A stretch of DNA of 64,000 bases from Pseudonocardiales bacterium (GCA_019243635.1 JAFAUB010000049.1:93797-157796), one strand, 5' to 3'; numbered from the stretch's first letter, positions 49,223 to 57,934 are shown. The notes: generated by a model not told the origin, from the letters alone. Numbers and translations: made by a program.

Positions 49223-49558
49223 CTACACCTTCCCAGATGGTGGAACTACACGCGTTGGGCCTTCACGACGTACGCCGTGCTGGTGAAGCAGCCGCATAAC
49301 GCTCCGCTTGCTGACACCGAACTTTTCGGCTATCTGCTTGGCCGTGGTACCCGACCTGTACAGGTCGATCATGGTTCGGAGATCTTCGGGGGAGAAACGG
49401 TCACGCAGGCTCCACCAGCGAGTGGCGCTACGTACCTCACCTTCCACCCTTGAATCCGACCCGTCGTCTTGACTGCCGTCCTCTGGCAAGATCGCCGCTA
49501 CCTGTTGGAGCTGTTCTCGCAGGTCGGAGCGGTTCGAGTAAGCTACCAGCAGGTCCAC
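49223..49558 (-). CDS. Recombinase-type HTH protein, intact copy
   Basis: 111 residues: an N-terminal segment DLLVAYSNRSDLREQLQQVAAIL, a variable acidic linker, then LRDRFSPEDLRTMIDLYRSGTTAKQIAEKFGVSKRSVMRLLHQHGVRR, a helix-turn-helix like the DNA-binding end of serine recombinases/resolvases (Hin-like). No catalytic serine domain is present. Two further decayed copies lie at 47215-47510 and 61451-61636, so this is a small multicopy gene of the accessory region. It might be a regulator or the left-over half of a recombinase. Confidence 0.7.
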   Translation of the reverse strand: MDLLVAYSNRSDLREQLQQVAAILPEDGSQDDGSDSRVEGEVRSATRWWSLRDRFSPEDLRTMIDLYRSGTTAKQIAEKFGVSKRSVMRLLHQHGVRREGPTRVVPPSGKV

Positions 49559-49883
49559 GTCTTAACTATGCAGTTGTTCACTCGATTGTATCAGGATGGA
49601 ACTTCGCCGGGATCGGTGTACGATCAACGGCTTGGAGGATCAGGCGATGTCCAGCGGTGCGGCCGATCAGGACCCGCATCTGCGCGGAGCCCTTCTGGCG
49701 GCAGTGTGAGTAGAGCGGATAGATCGTTCAAACTACTAAGCTGACCGGTACTCACTGCTGCTGGTCGGCGTTGACCTAAGCCTTGACGAACAGTGTGGAC
49801 TGCTGTAGCCAGCGCCCCGAGGCGGCGCTCACTGCGCAGTGAACCCGTCAGACGCTCCTCCGAGACATGAGTAAGATGATTGT
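49559..49883. other. Gap without a recognised gene
   Basis: No coding frame could be supported. The last 50 bases probably hold the promoter of the VapBC pair. Confidence 0.3.
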
Positions 49884-50123
49884 ATGACAGCAGCCCGCAT
49901 CACCGTCACGATCCCCGAACAGCTCGCTCGGGACGCCCGCCAGGCCGTCGATGACGGCAGGGCTGAGTCGGTCAGTGCGTATGTCGCTGAGGCGCTGCGC
50001 CACTACGGACGATCGGTGACCCTTCGCGAGCTGCTCGACCAGTGGTGGGCGGCCGACCCGGCGGGTCCACCGTCCGATGCGGAGCGCGCGGCGGCCCAGG
50101 CGGAACTCGGTCTGTCGCGGTGA
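49884..50123 (+). CDS. vapB: Ribbon-helix-helix antitoxin, second VapB-type
   Basis: 79 residues: RITVTIPEQLARDARQAVDDGRAESVSAYVAEALRHYG is a clear RHH fold, followed by a charged toxin-binding tail (LRELLDQWWAADP). The stop overlaps the GTG start of the toxin gene. Confidence 0.9.
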   Translation: MTAARITVTIPEQLARDARQAVDDGRAESVSAYVAEALRHYGRSVTLRELLDQWWAADPAGPPSDAERAAAQAELGLSR

Positions 50124-50509
50124 CCAGGCCATCCGGGCTGACCCTGGATGCTGGTGCGCTGATCGCCCTCGAACGTGGGGACCGACGGTTGCGGGTGCTG
50201 CTCGACGAGACGGAACGGGCCGGTTGGCCGATCGCGGTACCGGTCGGGCCGCTGGCCCAGGTGTGGCGCGACGGTGCTCGGCAGGCCGTGCTCGCCGGGT
50301 TCCTCAACGCCGCAGACGGGGTTGAGATCGTGGAGTGGGATGCGATGACAGCGCGCGCCGTGGGAGTGCTGTGTGGGCGGAGGGGCACCTCGGACGTGGT
50401 GGACGCGTCGGTCGCGCTGTGCGCTCGGGAGCGTGACCATCACGTCGTCACCTCAGACCCGGAGGATTTCGCGATACTCGATGCCCAGCTGTCCGTGATC
50501 GTCGTGTGA
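50120..50509 (+). CDS. vapC: PIN-domain toxin, second VapC-type
   Basis: GTG 50120 overlaps the antitoxin stop (GTGA), giving 129 residues. LTLDAGALIALERGD holds the first PIN Asp, AQVWRDG the middle polar region, and TSDVVDASVALCARERDHHVVTSDPED the two later acidic positions. Its last 70 bases overlap antisense the end of the NeuC-like gene. Confidence 0.9.
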   Translation: MTRPSGLTLDAGALIALERGDRRLRVLLDETERAGWPIAVPVGPLAQVWRDGARQAVLAGFLNAADGVEIVEWDAMTARAVGVLCGRRGTSDVVDASVALCARERDHHVVTSDPEDFAILDAQLSVIVV

Positions 50510-51696
50510 GCGGTGCTGTAGTGCAGTCGTTTCTGGACCGGGGGGCTCACCGTCGCCAGGACGTCGGCGATGTCGCGGCCCGCGGTGCCGGAACCGAACA
50601 GGTCGCTGCGCTGGTAGCGGCCGTGGGCGAGCTGGGCTCGGACCGCGTCGGTGATCTCGACCGGGTCGTGTGAGGTGAACACCACGTTGGGGCCGCACTC
50701 CCGGCCGCGCTGGCGGGTGCCGACGCTGACGGCCGGCGTGCCGAGGTATGCGCCCTCGCGCAGTGCCGCCGACGAGTTGCCGATCATGCAGGCGCAGTGC
50801 GTCATCAGCCGGGCGAAGTCCTCGGGCGGCAGGTTGCGGAAGAACTGGCAGCGCCGCGCCAGGCCCTGCTCGTGAAACCGCCGGATACCCGCCGCCACCT
50901 CGTCGCTGCCCGCGTCCACGTTCGGCCAGAAGACCAGCGCCTGCATCCCGATCGAGGTGACCGCGTGCAACGTCGCGGTCACCTGCGCGAGGCCGTGGCC
51001 GTGTTCGGTCGTGACGCCATGCTGCATGACCAGCAGAAAGGGCTGTTCCGGATCGATCGGCGAACCGGCGCCGCAGTGGTCGACCAACGCGCTGCGGTGG
51101 GTGCCCGCGCGGGTACGGGCGGCCAGGTCGATCGAGGGGCAGCCGACGTTGAACACGTACCGCGGGTCCTCGCCCATCGCGATGACGCGGCGGGTACTGA
51201 GTTCGGTCGCCGGGAAGTGGATGTGGGACAGCTTGGTGACCGCGTGCCGGACGCTCTCGTCGATCGACCCGGAGACCTCGCCGCCCTGGGTGTGGGCGAC
51301 GGGGATGTTCATGTAGGCGCCGGCGATAGCCGTCGCGATCGTCTCGAAGCGGTCGGCCACGGTGAGCACGATGTCGGGTTCGAGCCGCTCGAGGGCGGTC
51401 GGCAGCTCCAGCAGGCCCAGCCCCGTGGATCTCGCCATCGTCGCCGGGGTGTGGCCCTCGATGATGAACGGGATCTTCGCGTCGGGGGTGAAACCGGTGG
51501 CCTCGAGTACGGTCACCGCGCTGCCGAAGCGTTCCAGCAGCGCCGACGCGGCTGCGATCACCTGCAGCTCCAGCGCGGGGTGGTCGCGTACGGCCTCCAG
51601 CACCGTGGTGATCCGCGCCAGGTTGGCCCGGCTGGCGACGACGACGCAGATCTTCTTTCGACGGCCAGGCACGTCGGTGCCCCCTGATGACAGCAA
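50440..51696 (-). CDS. UDP-N-acetylglucosamine 2-epimerase (hydrolysing), NeuC-like
   Basis: About 410 residues of the NeuC/WecB fold: VVVASRANLARITTVLEAV, PDIVLTVADRFETIATAIAGAYMNIPVAHTQGGEVSGSIDESVRHAVTKLSHIHFPAT read in pieces, VGCPSID, and the UDP site IGNSSAALREGAYLGTPAVSVGTRQRGRE. NeuC-type enzymes release ManNAc-like sugars for nonulosonic acid synthesis; the divergent NeuB-like gene supports that role. Start at ATG 51696 or GTG 51672. Confidence 0.88.
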   Translation of the reverse strand: MLSSGGTDVPGRRKKICVVVASRANLARITTVLEAVRDHPALELQVIAAASALLERFGSAVTVLEATGFTPDAKIPFIIEGHTPATMARSTGLGLLELPTALERLEPDIVLTVADRFETIATAIAGAYMNIPVAHTQGGEVSGSIDESVRHAVTKLSHIHFPATELSTRRVIAMGEDPRYVFNVGCPSIDLAARTRAGTHRSALVDHCGAGSPIDPEQPFLLVMQHGVTTEHGHGLAQVTATLHAVTSIGMQALVFWPNVDAGSDEVAAGIRRFHEQGLARRCQFFRNLPPEDFARLMTHCACMIGNSSAALREGAYLGTPAVSVGTRQRGRECGPNVVFTSHDPVEITDAVRAQLAHGRYQRSDLFGSGTAGRDIADVLATVSPPVQKRLHYSTAHTTITDSWASSIAKSSGSEVTT

Positions 51697-51770
51697 CGAT
51701 GAGAAGACGCGATCGTGCGCTGGTCGAATCCTACCGTGACCTCATCCGGGGCCTTACCCGTTACCCGCGC

Positions 51771-52667
51771 TCACCCGCGCCGAGGGTCGACATGCTGCTG
51801 CAGGAACCGCGCCGCGGTGAGTTCCAGGGCCGGCCAGTCGGGCTCGGTGCACGACCCCGGAGCGAGCACGAAGCCCCGATGGCCGTCATCGGTCAGTCGC
51901 TGGGCGACGATCGTGAAACCGGTCAGGGCGAACAGCGCCGCCGCGGTCGGACCCGTCAGGTAGTAGGGATGATCGATCTTGACCACCCGCTCGATGCTGC
52001 CGGTCCGGCGCAGCAGGACATCCAGGTCGACGATGTCGACGAACGCGCGGCCGTCGTCGGTCATCATCTGGCGCAGCGCCGCCAGCGTGCCGCGGACGTC
52101 GAGGAGGTGGTCGATCGTCTGGCACAGCAGCACGAGATCCCACCTGCGCTCACCCGGGTCGAAGTCCTCGACGAGCCCGGCGACCGTCTCCATGCCGGCG
52201 GCCCACGCGACCGCGAGCTCGTCCGGGGACGGGTCGAGAACCGTCGCCCGCGCGTCCAGACGCTGAGCCAGTACCCTGGCGACCACTCCCGTTGAGCCGC
52301 CGACGTCGAGGATCGTGCGCGGCGGGGACGGCAGCAGGGGGAGCAGGAACGCGGCGAGCCCGGCGGCGTAGCCGCGCTGCTCGATCTGGATGGTCTCGGC
52401 GTCGATGCGGCGGCCGTGGTAGGCCGACACCAGTGGGCGATAGACCTCGGAGTAGAAGTGCGCGTACTCGTGAGCGCTCAGCTGCGGGCAGAGGTAACCG
52501 AGCCCGCAGCGCCGGCACATCACGAAGGTGGCCGGGTAGCCGTAGCGGTCCCGTTCGGCGACCTCCATCGCGAGGCCGGACTCACCGCACAGGTTGCACC
52601 CTGCGGGCCAGTGAGTCGCCAGCGTGCCATAGTCGTAACCGAGAGCAGCGATCTTCTCGTTAATCAT
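51771..52667 (-). CDS. SAM-dependent methyltransferase with N-terminal zinc motif
   Basis: About 298 residues from ATG 52667 (or 305 from 52688). Cysteines in CNLCGES and MCRRCGLGYLCPQ form a zinc-binding start as in sugar C-methyltransferases. TILDVGGSTGVVARVLAQRLD is motif I and VLDPSP the strand-2 end. The C-terminal putative NxE-type sugar-binding domain of full C-methyltransferases is missing, so it is a shorter relative. It lies between the NeuC-like and NeuB-like genes and probably methylates a sugar-pathway intermediate. Confidence 0.8.
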   Translation of the reverse strand: MINEKIAALGYDYGTLATHWPAGCNLCGESGLAMEVAERDRYGYPATFVMCRRCGLGYLCPQLSAHEYAHFYSEVYRPLVSAYHGRRIDAETIQIEQRGYAAGLAAFLLPLLPSPPRTILDVGGSTGVVARVLAQRLDARATVLDPSPDELAVAWAAGMETVAGLVEDFDPGERRWDLVLLCQTIDHLLDVRGTLAALRQMMTDDGRAFVDIVDLDVLLRRTGSIERVVKIDHPYYLTGPTAAALFALTGFTIVAQRLTDDGHRGFVLAPGSCTEPDWPALELTAARFLQQHVDPRRG

Positions 52668-52717
52668 CGTGCGTGTCATGTTTTTCACCCATTCGGAACT
52701 ACTGGAGAGTGCGTGGA

Positions 52718-53755
52718 GTGACTGTACTCGATTGGAATCACCATGTCGTGGTAATCGGCGAGGTTGGTCAGGCGCACGACGGCAGCCTGGGCACCGCGCA
52801 CGCGTTCATCGACGCGATCGCCGGCGCGGGTGCCGATGCGGTGAAGTTCCAGACGCACATCGCCGCCGCTGAGAGCCGGACCGACGAACCGTGGCGGGTC
52901 AGGTTCAGCTACGCCGACGACACCCGCTACGAGTACTGGAAGCGGATGGAGTTCACCGCGCACGCCTGGGCGGGGCTGCGGCGGCACGCGCAGGATCGCG
53001 GGTTGGCGTTTCTGAGCTCACCGTTCTCGCTGGAAGCCCTCGATCTGCTGCGCCGCGTCGGCGTCGCCGCCTGGAAGGTCGCCTCCGGCGAGGTCGGCAA
53101 CCCGCAGCTGCTCGACGCGGTGGCCCGGACCGGAGCGCCGGTGCTGCTCTCCAGTGGGATGAGCGGCTGGGCTGAGCTTGACGGCGCCGTCGCGCGGCTG
53201 CGCGCGGCCGGCGCCGGTCGACTGGCCGTCCTGCAGTGCACGTCGGCCTACCCGGTCGCGCCGGAGCGGGTCGGGATCAACGTCCTGGGTGAGATCCGGG
53301 AGCGCTACGGGTGCGCGACCGGGCTGTCCGATCACTCCGGGACGATCTTCCCCGCACTGGCGGCGGTCGCCCTCGGCGCGCGGGTGGTCGAGGTACACGT
53401 GACGCTGTCCCGGGAGATGTTCGGCCCGGACGTGGCGGCGTCGGTGACCACCAGCGAGCTCGCCCTGCTCGTCGAGGGCGTCCGCTACATCGGTAGGGCG
53501 CTCGCCGCACCCGTCGACAAGGACGAGGTCGCGACCGAGCTGGCACCGATGCGCGCGCTGTTCGGCCGTTCGCTGGTGGCCAGCCACGCGCTGCCGGCCG
53601 GGCACGTGCTCCAGCCCGGTGACCTGACCGCCAAGAAGCCGGCCGGCGGGGTCCCCCCAGCGCGGCTTGAGTCGCTGCTCGGCCGCCGGCTGCGTCGCGC
53701 GCTGCGCGCAGACGAGCCACTGCGCGACGGTGACTTCGAGCCGCTGGGACCTTGA
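52718..53755 (+). CDS. N-acetylneuraminate synthase family (NeuB-like)
   Basis: 345 residues from GTG 52718 (GGAGAG upstream). The TIM-barrel part shows VVIGEVGQAHDGSLGTAHAFIDAI, GADAVKFQTHIAA, WKVASGEVGNPQLLDAV, LLSSGMSGWAEL, LQCTSAYP, GLSDHSGT and VVEVHVTLSREMFGPD. The C-terminal 60 residues form the SAF (antifreeze-like) domain with ALPAGHVLQPGDLTAKKPAGGV. NeuB enzymes condense an N-acyl-mannosamine-like sugar with PEP. No CMP-nonulosonate synthetase is in the window. Confidence 0.9.
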   Translation: MTVLDWNHHVVVIGEVGQAHDGSLGTAHAFIDAIAGAGADAVKFQTHIAAAESRTDEPWRVRFSYADDTRYEYWKRMEFTAHAWAGLRRHAQDRGLAFLSSPFSLEALDLLRRVGVAAWKVASGEVGNPQLLDAVARTGAPVLLSSGMSGWAELDGAVARLRAAGAGRLAVLQCTSAYPVAPERVGINVLGEIRERYGCATGLSDHSGTIFPALAAVALGARVVEVHVTLSREMFGPDVAASVTTSELALLVEGVRYIGRALAAPVDKDEVATELAPMRALFGRSLVASHALPAGHVLQPGDLTAKKPAGGVPPARLESLLGRRLRRALRADEPLRDGDFEPLGP

Positions 53756-53785
53756 AGTCGCTGGGACCTCGAAGTCGCTGGGGTA
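53743..53785 (+). repeat. Short tandem repeats at the NeuB-like gene end
   Basis: A 17-base unit around GTCGCTGGGACCT recurs about two and a half times across the stop codon of the NeuB-like gene. Probably slippage-derived; no function proposed. Confidence 0.6.
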
Positions 53786-53833
53786 GCGCTGTTCGAGACC
53801 AGCGCTGCTCGTCAGCGCTGCCCGTCAGTGCGG

Positions 53834-54556
53834 TCAGGACAGCACGATCCCGGTGGCGAGCAGCACCGCAGCCAGGGTCAGGATGATGCGGAGCGACCGC
53901 TCGTGGCGCTGCCATTGCCGGTCCCACCACGGAGCGTCCCGGCTGTGGTGGCGGCCCAGCGCCATCGCGGCTCGGCCCAGGCCGAAACCGAGCCCGGCCG
54001 CGACCGCCGCCGCCCAGCCGCCCACCAGGACCACCGCCGTCAGCGGCAGGTAGGGCAGGTTGCTCGGCATATGGGTGCGCACTCCGGAGCCCATCTCGAA
54101 ACCGAACCGCAGCGCGCCCGCATCCCCACCGGCCGCGACCACCGTCGACGGCACCTGCGCGCGCCGGTGCGGCAGCGTCACGCGGTGCAGCCCGCACTCA
54201 CCGGCGAGGACGAACAGCGCCACCGCGACGATCAGACCCACCCGCACGGCAGGCGGTACCACCGGCCGCACCAGAGCGCCCAGTGTCACCGCCAGTGTGC
54301 CGACGGTGAGACCCCCGGCAAGCAGGCCCGCGGTGAAGTAGGCCCGTGACGAACCCCGCCAGACCGGCGAGTTCAGCAGGTACGCTGAGTTGGCGCTTCA
54401 TGCCGAGCCGGACAGTGCGTATCCCGCAGTCAGCCCGAGTAACAGCCAGGCCAGCACCCATCCCTCGCGCACCACCGGCGCGGCTGCCGCGAGCACCGCC
54501 AGCGCACCGGTCACCAGTACGGGACCGAGTCCGGCGCGTCGGAGGCGTGGGCTCAT
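53834..54556 (-). pseudogene. Membrane protein of the Mau-like operon, with in-frame TGA
   Basis: One minus-strand frame from ATG 54556 (MSPRLRRAGLGPVLVTGALAVL) stays open to 53834 apart from a single TGA at 54398-54400. Four hydrophobic helices lie on both sides of it (LAWLLLGLTAGYALSG before; YFTAGLLAGGLTVG and VRVGLIVAVALFVLA after). The absence of any other stop in 720 bases suggests one gene with a fresh nonsense mutation, or two separately translated parts (restart near GTG 54289). It is the last gene of the five-gene operon. Confidence 0.65.
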
Positions 54557-54600
54557 CGACCGGGGCTCGTCGATACCGGGACTGAATCGATACCGGGGCG

Positions 54601-55125
54601 CTAGGGCAGCGGCGACGGGTTCTTCGCCGGCTGGGACAGCGTTGCGTTGCAGATCACCTGCTCCAGGTTCGGCGCCCCGGCGTAGTGGATCTCGCCGTCC
54701 GCACAGCGGTAGACCGTGTCGTCAGCCTTCCAGAGCCAGGCGTCGCGGGCTTCCTCACCGGCGCGGCAGATCGTGCGCGGCTGGTAGCAGTCGAGCCCCT
54801 CCTTCCAGTTCCCGAAGCAGCCGTTCTTGAACCAGTTGTCGGAGTCGCAGTACGACGGGGAGTACGGCGCGCCGGTGCAGATCGGTCCGTGCGGCCCGTA
54901 GTGGTAGCGACCGCAACCGGGATACTCGCTGCCCTGGTCCGCCCTGGCCGGACGAGCCAGCGGGACCCAGCTCAGTACCGTGATGCCCAGGGTCATGGCC
55001 GCCGTGCTGACGACGGCCAGGAACCCGCGCCGGCGCACCGCCGTTGCGGCCTCGGAGAACCGTACGGCGCGCGGTCGCGGGTCGGGACCGGGCTGGTCGA
55101 CCCGGGGGATGTCAGCTGGGGTCAT
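54601..55125 (-). CDS. Tat-exported cysteine-rich protein, MauA-like context
   Basis: 174 residues; ATG 55125 overlaps the preceding stop. RRRGFL at 31-36 begins a twin-arginine signal ending PARADQ. The mature part has eight cysteines (positions 71, 83, 93, 103, 113, 120, 141, 159) and tryptophans at 98, 107, 130 and 132. A small Tat-exported, disulfide-rich protein next to MauE- and MauD-like genes parallels the methylamine dehydrogenase light chain MauA, whose tryptophans become the TTQ cofactor. Sequence identity to MauA is not evident to me, so a quinone cofactor here is only a possibility. Confidence 0.65.
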   Translation of the reverse strand: MTPADIPRVDQPGPDPRPRAVRFSEAATAVRRRGFLAVVSTAAMTLGITVLSWVPLARPARADQGSEYPGCGRYHYGPHGPICTGAPYSPSYCDSDNWFKNGCFGNWKEGLDCYQPRTICRAGEEARDAWLWKADDTVYRCADGEIHYAGAPNLEQVICNATLSQPAKNPSPLP

Positions 55126-55622
55126 GAGGCTCCTTGCTGGTGCATCGGGGTGGTCAGCAAGCCCGCTACCTGCTCCTCGAGCCGTTCGGGGGACGTCACC
55201 GGCTGCTCGGCCAGCACCGTGCCGTCGGCACCGACGTGCAGCAGGGCCGGTGCCCACGGCAGGTCCAGCTCCGTGATGAGCCCGGGGTCCACGCGGAACC
55301 GGATGTTCGGGCTGCCGGCCCACCGGGCCGTCGGGGACAGCATCTCGAACCGGGCACCCGGATGCCTGCCGGCCAGCCGGGTGAACGGCTCGTGCACCGC
55401 GTCGCAGAAGCCGCACCCGGGGTCGAGCACCAGCAGCACCAGGTGCTCCGCGCCGGCCAGCTCCGGCACCCGGCGACCGATGGCCGCACGCGATGGTGAC
55501 GCGCCGAGCCGGACTACCTCGGACTGCAGCTCCCGCAGCTGCCGCAGGATCCCGGCCATCGCCAGCGTCAGCACCGCCAGGCAGCCCCAGCTCAGCACCA
55601 CCGCTGCGGTGAGCACGCTCAT
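55122..55622 (-). CDS. MauD-like membrane-anchored thioredoxin protein
   Basis: 166 residues: one N-terminal membrane helix, then a thioredoxin fold with the active CGFC (in LDPGCGFCDAVHEPF, residues about 68-71) and a cis-proline candidate in LPWAPALLHVG. MauD-type proteins form disulfides in partner proteins outside the membrane. Both ends overlap neighbours by four bases. Confidence 0.85.
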   Translation of the reverse strand: MSVLTAAVVLSWGCLAVLTLAMAGILRQLRELQSEVVRLGASPSRAAIGRRVPELAGAEHLVLLVLDPGCGFCDAVHEPFTRLAGRHPGARFEMLSPTARWAGSPNIRFRVDPGLITELDLPWAPALLHVGADGTVLAEQPVTSPERLEEQVAGLLTTPMHQQGAS

Positions 55623-56128
55623 GCGGCTCGCCCGTCGACCGCCGCCGGCAGGGTGTACAGCAGCACCGCCAGTACGACAGCGCAGGCGACCAGCAGGATC
55701 GTGACCCCTCCGCCGGGCAGCACGAGCGCCGGATACAGGGCCGTCGCCGCGAGCGTGGCGCCCGCCAGGAGCACGGCCCGAGCGATCCCACCGGGGCCCA
55801 CCTGGGTGCCCATCCGGTTACAGCCGCAGTCCGACTCCTCGCGCCGGTAGCGTCGCCACGACAGGTGGGCGGCGAAGGCCACGTACATCGCGGTCTGGCC
55901 GGCCAGCGCCCAGCGCAGCTCGGCGGTGCCGAGGAGCACCGCGACGACCGATGGCACCCCGATCACGAACTCGACGGCTGCGATGGCCCGGGCCGCCACC
56001 ACTCCGGTGCCGGCTGCGCGAGCCAGCGCCTTGGGCGCCCGCGTGTGCTCGAGCCCCGCCTCGACCAGCAGGAGCGCGCCCGCGAGCACAGGTACCCCCA
56101 CGAGCACGGATGCCCCCGGCAGGATCAT
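55619..56128 (-). CDS. MauE-like redox-associated membrane protein
   Basis: 169 residues, ATG 56128, about four helices, and a CGC motif in EESDCGCNRMGTQVGP, as in the MauE/DoxX-related family. It would pass electrons to or from the thioredoxin partner across the membrane. Overlaps its neighbours by ATGA on both sides. Confidence 0.85.
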   Translation of the reverse strand: MILPGASVLVGVPVLAGALLLVEAGLEHTRAPKALARAAGTGVVAARAIAAVEFVIGVPSVVAVLLGTAELRWALAGQTAMYVAFAAHLSWRRYRREESDCGCNRMGTQVGPGGIARAVLLAGATLAATALYPALVLPGGGVTILLVACAVVLAVLLYTLPAAVDGRAA

Positions 56129-56844
56129 GTGAGCTCCCAGGTCACGCTCAGGCCGTGCAGGAAGGCTAGCGCCTCGTCCGGGTCTGCGGTGTCGGCCGGC
56201 CCGGGGACCAGCCGGGTAATCGCCGTGGGAGTGGCCAGGACCAGAGCGTCGGACCGGGACCGCCCCTGCGCGCCGGGTCCGAGCGGCTCGCGCCACAGCT
56301 CGCCGTGCTGGGTGGGATGGCCCCGGTGCTCGGGAACCGCGAGCTGGCCGGTCCCGGGGCGTTCGATCGTCAGGTAGCCGATCCCGGGGACCTGCTTGGC
56401 CACGCGGATCGGCTCCAGCTGGGCCTGCCCGGTGCTGCGCGGGCGGGCCATCATCCCCAGCGGGGTGTCGGTCAGCCGGAACGCGTCGAAGACCCTGGTG
56501 ACCCCCTCGGCGGAGCCGGCGGCCCGGGTGTGCAGCTCGAACCACTGTCCGCGCCAGGCGGCGCGGTACTCGGCGGGGTCGTCGATGACGCCGATGATCA
56601 GCTCACCGCCCCGGTAGGGCTGCCGCAGGAGCTGGTCGGGGATCGTGGTGTAGGTGCTGTGCCAGTCGAAGGCGCCGGCCTCGGCGACGGTGAACGATCG
56701 GCGCGCACCCCTCACCAGGGCGACGAACCCGCATGACCATGGCCTGGACACGTCCAGCGCCGTGCCGCGCAGGAGCACCTGGGAGCCGTCCGGCGCGAGG
56801 AACGAGGGGCCGCCCCGCCACAGCCAGTCATATCGCCCGCGCAC
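56125..56844 (-). CDS. Hypothetical first gene of the Mau-like operon
   Basis: 239 residues with a probable beta-rich fold (SFLAPDGSQVLLRGTALDV, GGELIIGVIDDPAEYRAAWRGQWFELHTR). No signal peptide, membrane helix or cofactor motif recognised. It leads the coupled set 56844 to 53834. In a methylamine dehydrogenase operon this place would be the large subunit MauB, a beta-propeller of about 400 residues; this protein is too short for that. Confidence 0.6.
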   Translation of the reverse strand: MRGRYDWLWRGGPSFLAPDGSQVLLRGTALDVSRPWSCGFVALVRGARRSFTVAEAGAFDWHSTYTTIPDQLLRQPYRGGELIIGVIDDPAEYRAAWRGQWFELHTRAAGSAEGVTRVFDAFRLTDTPLGMMARPRSTGQAQLEPIRVAKQVPGIGYLTIERPGTGQLAVPEHRGHPTQHGELWREPLGPGAQGRSRSDALVLATPTAITRLVPGPADTADPDEALAFLHGLSVTWELT

Positions 56845-56891
56845 TGCGCGATGTTCGCACAGTCGACGTCACCGTGCGCACTCCGGGCGCC

Positions 56892-57866
56892 TCAGGTCGC
56901 CACCAGCTCGGTCGGCACGGTGATCACATCCACCATCGCGCCGTTGCGCAGCACGGTGACCGGCAACCGGGCGCCGATGGCCTCGGAGAACAGCTGACGC
57001 TGGAGGCCCTGGGCATCGGTGACGGGCTTGCGCCCCGCGCTGAGCACGAGATCCCCGGCGCGCAGTCCGGCCCGGTCCGCCGGGCTGCCCGGGATGACCT
57101 CCACCAGGCGCAGCCCCGCGGACTGCCCGGTCCGTTGCGCGACCGGCGCGGGCAGCGGGGCGGGCACCCCGACCAGCCCGAGGTAGCCCCGGCGCACCCG
57201 GCCGTCGGCGAGCAGCGCGCCGATGATCCGGCGGGTTGTCGCGTTGACCGGCACGGCCATCCCGAGCCCGACACCGGCGACGGCGGTGTTGATCCCGACC
57301 ACCCTGGCGCCGGCGTCCGCCAGCGCGCCGCCGGAGTTGCCGGGGTTGAGCGCGGCGTCGGTCTGGATCACGTCCTCGATCACCCGCACGGCCCGGCCCG
57401 AGCGCACCGGCAGCGAGCGGCCCAGCGCACTGACCACTCCGGCGGTCACCGACCCGGTGAGCCCGAGGGGGTTGCCGACGGCGACCACCAACTGCCCGAC
57501 GACCAGCTCGTCGGCATCACCCAGGACGGCGGCGGCCGGCGTGGCGCCCCGGGACCGGAGCACCGCGAGATCGGACAACGGGTCGACGCCCACCACGTCG
57601 AAGCGGCTCTCGGTGCCGTCGGTGAACGTCGCGACGCCATCGTGGCGGGCACCGACGACGTGCGCGTTGGTCACCATCAGCCCATCGTCGGCGAAGACGA
57701 CGGCCGATCCGGCGCCGGACCCGATCCGCAGGCCGGCGACGTGCGGGGTCACCGCCGCGGCGACCGAGCTGACCGTCCGAGAGTAGGAGTCCAAGGGCTC
57801 CACCGCGCCCACCGCCCAGATAGCAGAGATTACACCGTTGCTCCGAAACCAACGCTCTCCTACCAA
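56892..57866 (-). CDS. HtrA/DegP-like serine protease with PDZ domain
   Basis: About 324 residues. The triad is visible in TNAHVVGARHDG, DPLSDLAVLRS and NPGNSGGALADAGA, followed by a PDZ domain (GLRLVEVIPGSPADRAGLRAGDLVLSAG). The N-terminus lacks a clear signal or membrane helix, apart from a mildly hydrophobic VISAIWAVGAV, so location is uncertain. It lies 47 bases before the Mau-like operon on the same strand; quality control of exported proteins is likely. Confidence 0.9.
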   Translation of the reverse strand: MVGERWFRSNGVISAIWAVGAVEPLDSYSRTVSSVAAAVTPHVAGLRIGSGAGSAVVFADDGLMVTNAHVVGARHDGVATFTDGTESRFDVVGVDPLSDLAVLRSRGATPAAAVLGDADELVVGQLVVAVGNPLGLTGSVTAGVVSALGRSLPVRSGRAVRVIEDVIQTDAALNPGNSGGALADAGARVVGINTAVAGVGLGMAVPVNATTRRIIGALLADGRVRRGYLGLVGVPAPLPAPVAQRTGQSAGLRLVEVIPGSPADRAGLRAGDLVLSAGRKPVTDAQGLQRQLFSEAIGARLPVTVLRNGAMVDVITVPTELVAT

Positions 57867-57934
57867 CCGCTGTTCCGGTAGCCCGAACCCGCGCCTTCGT
57901 CAAGCCGGTCCGGGCTGAGCCAGAGAGCTTGGGC

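Noticed and set aside
54398..54400. Selenocysteine codon in the Mau-like operon membrane protein
   Set aside because: No evidence of a SECIS-like hairpin or of a redox motif at that position; a nonsense mutation is simpler.
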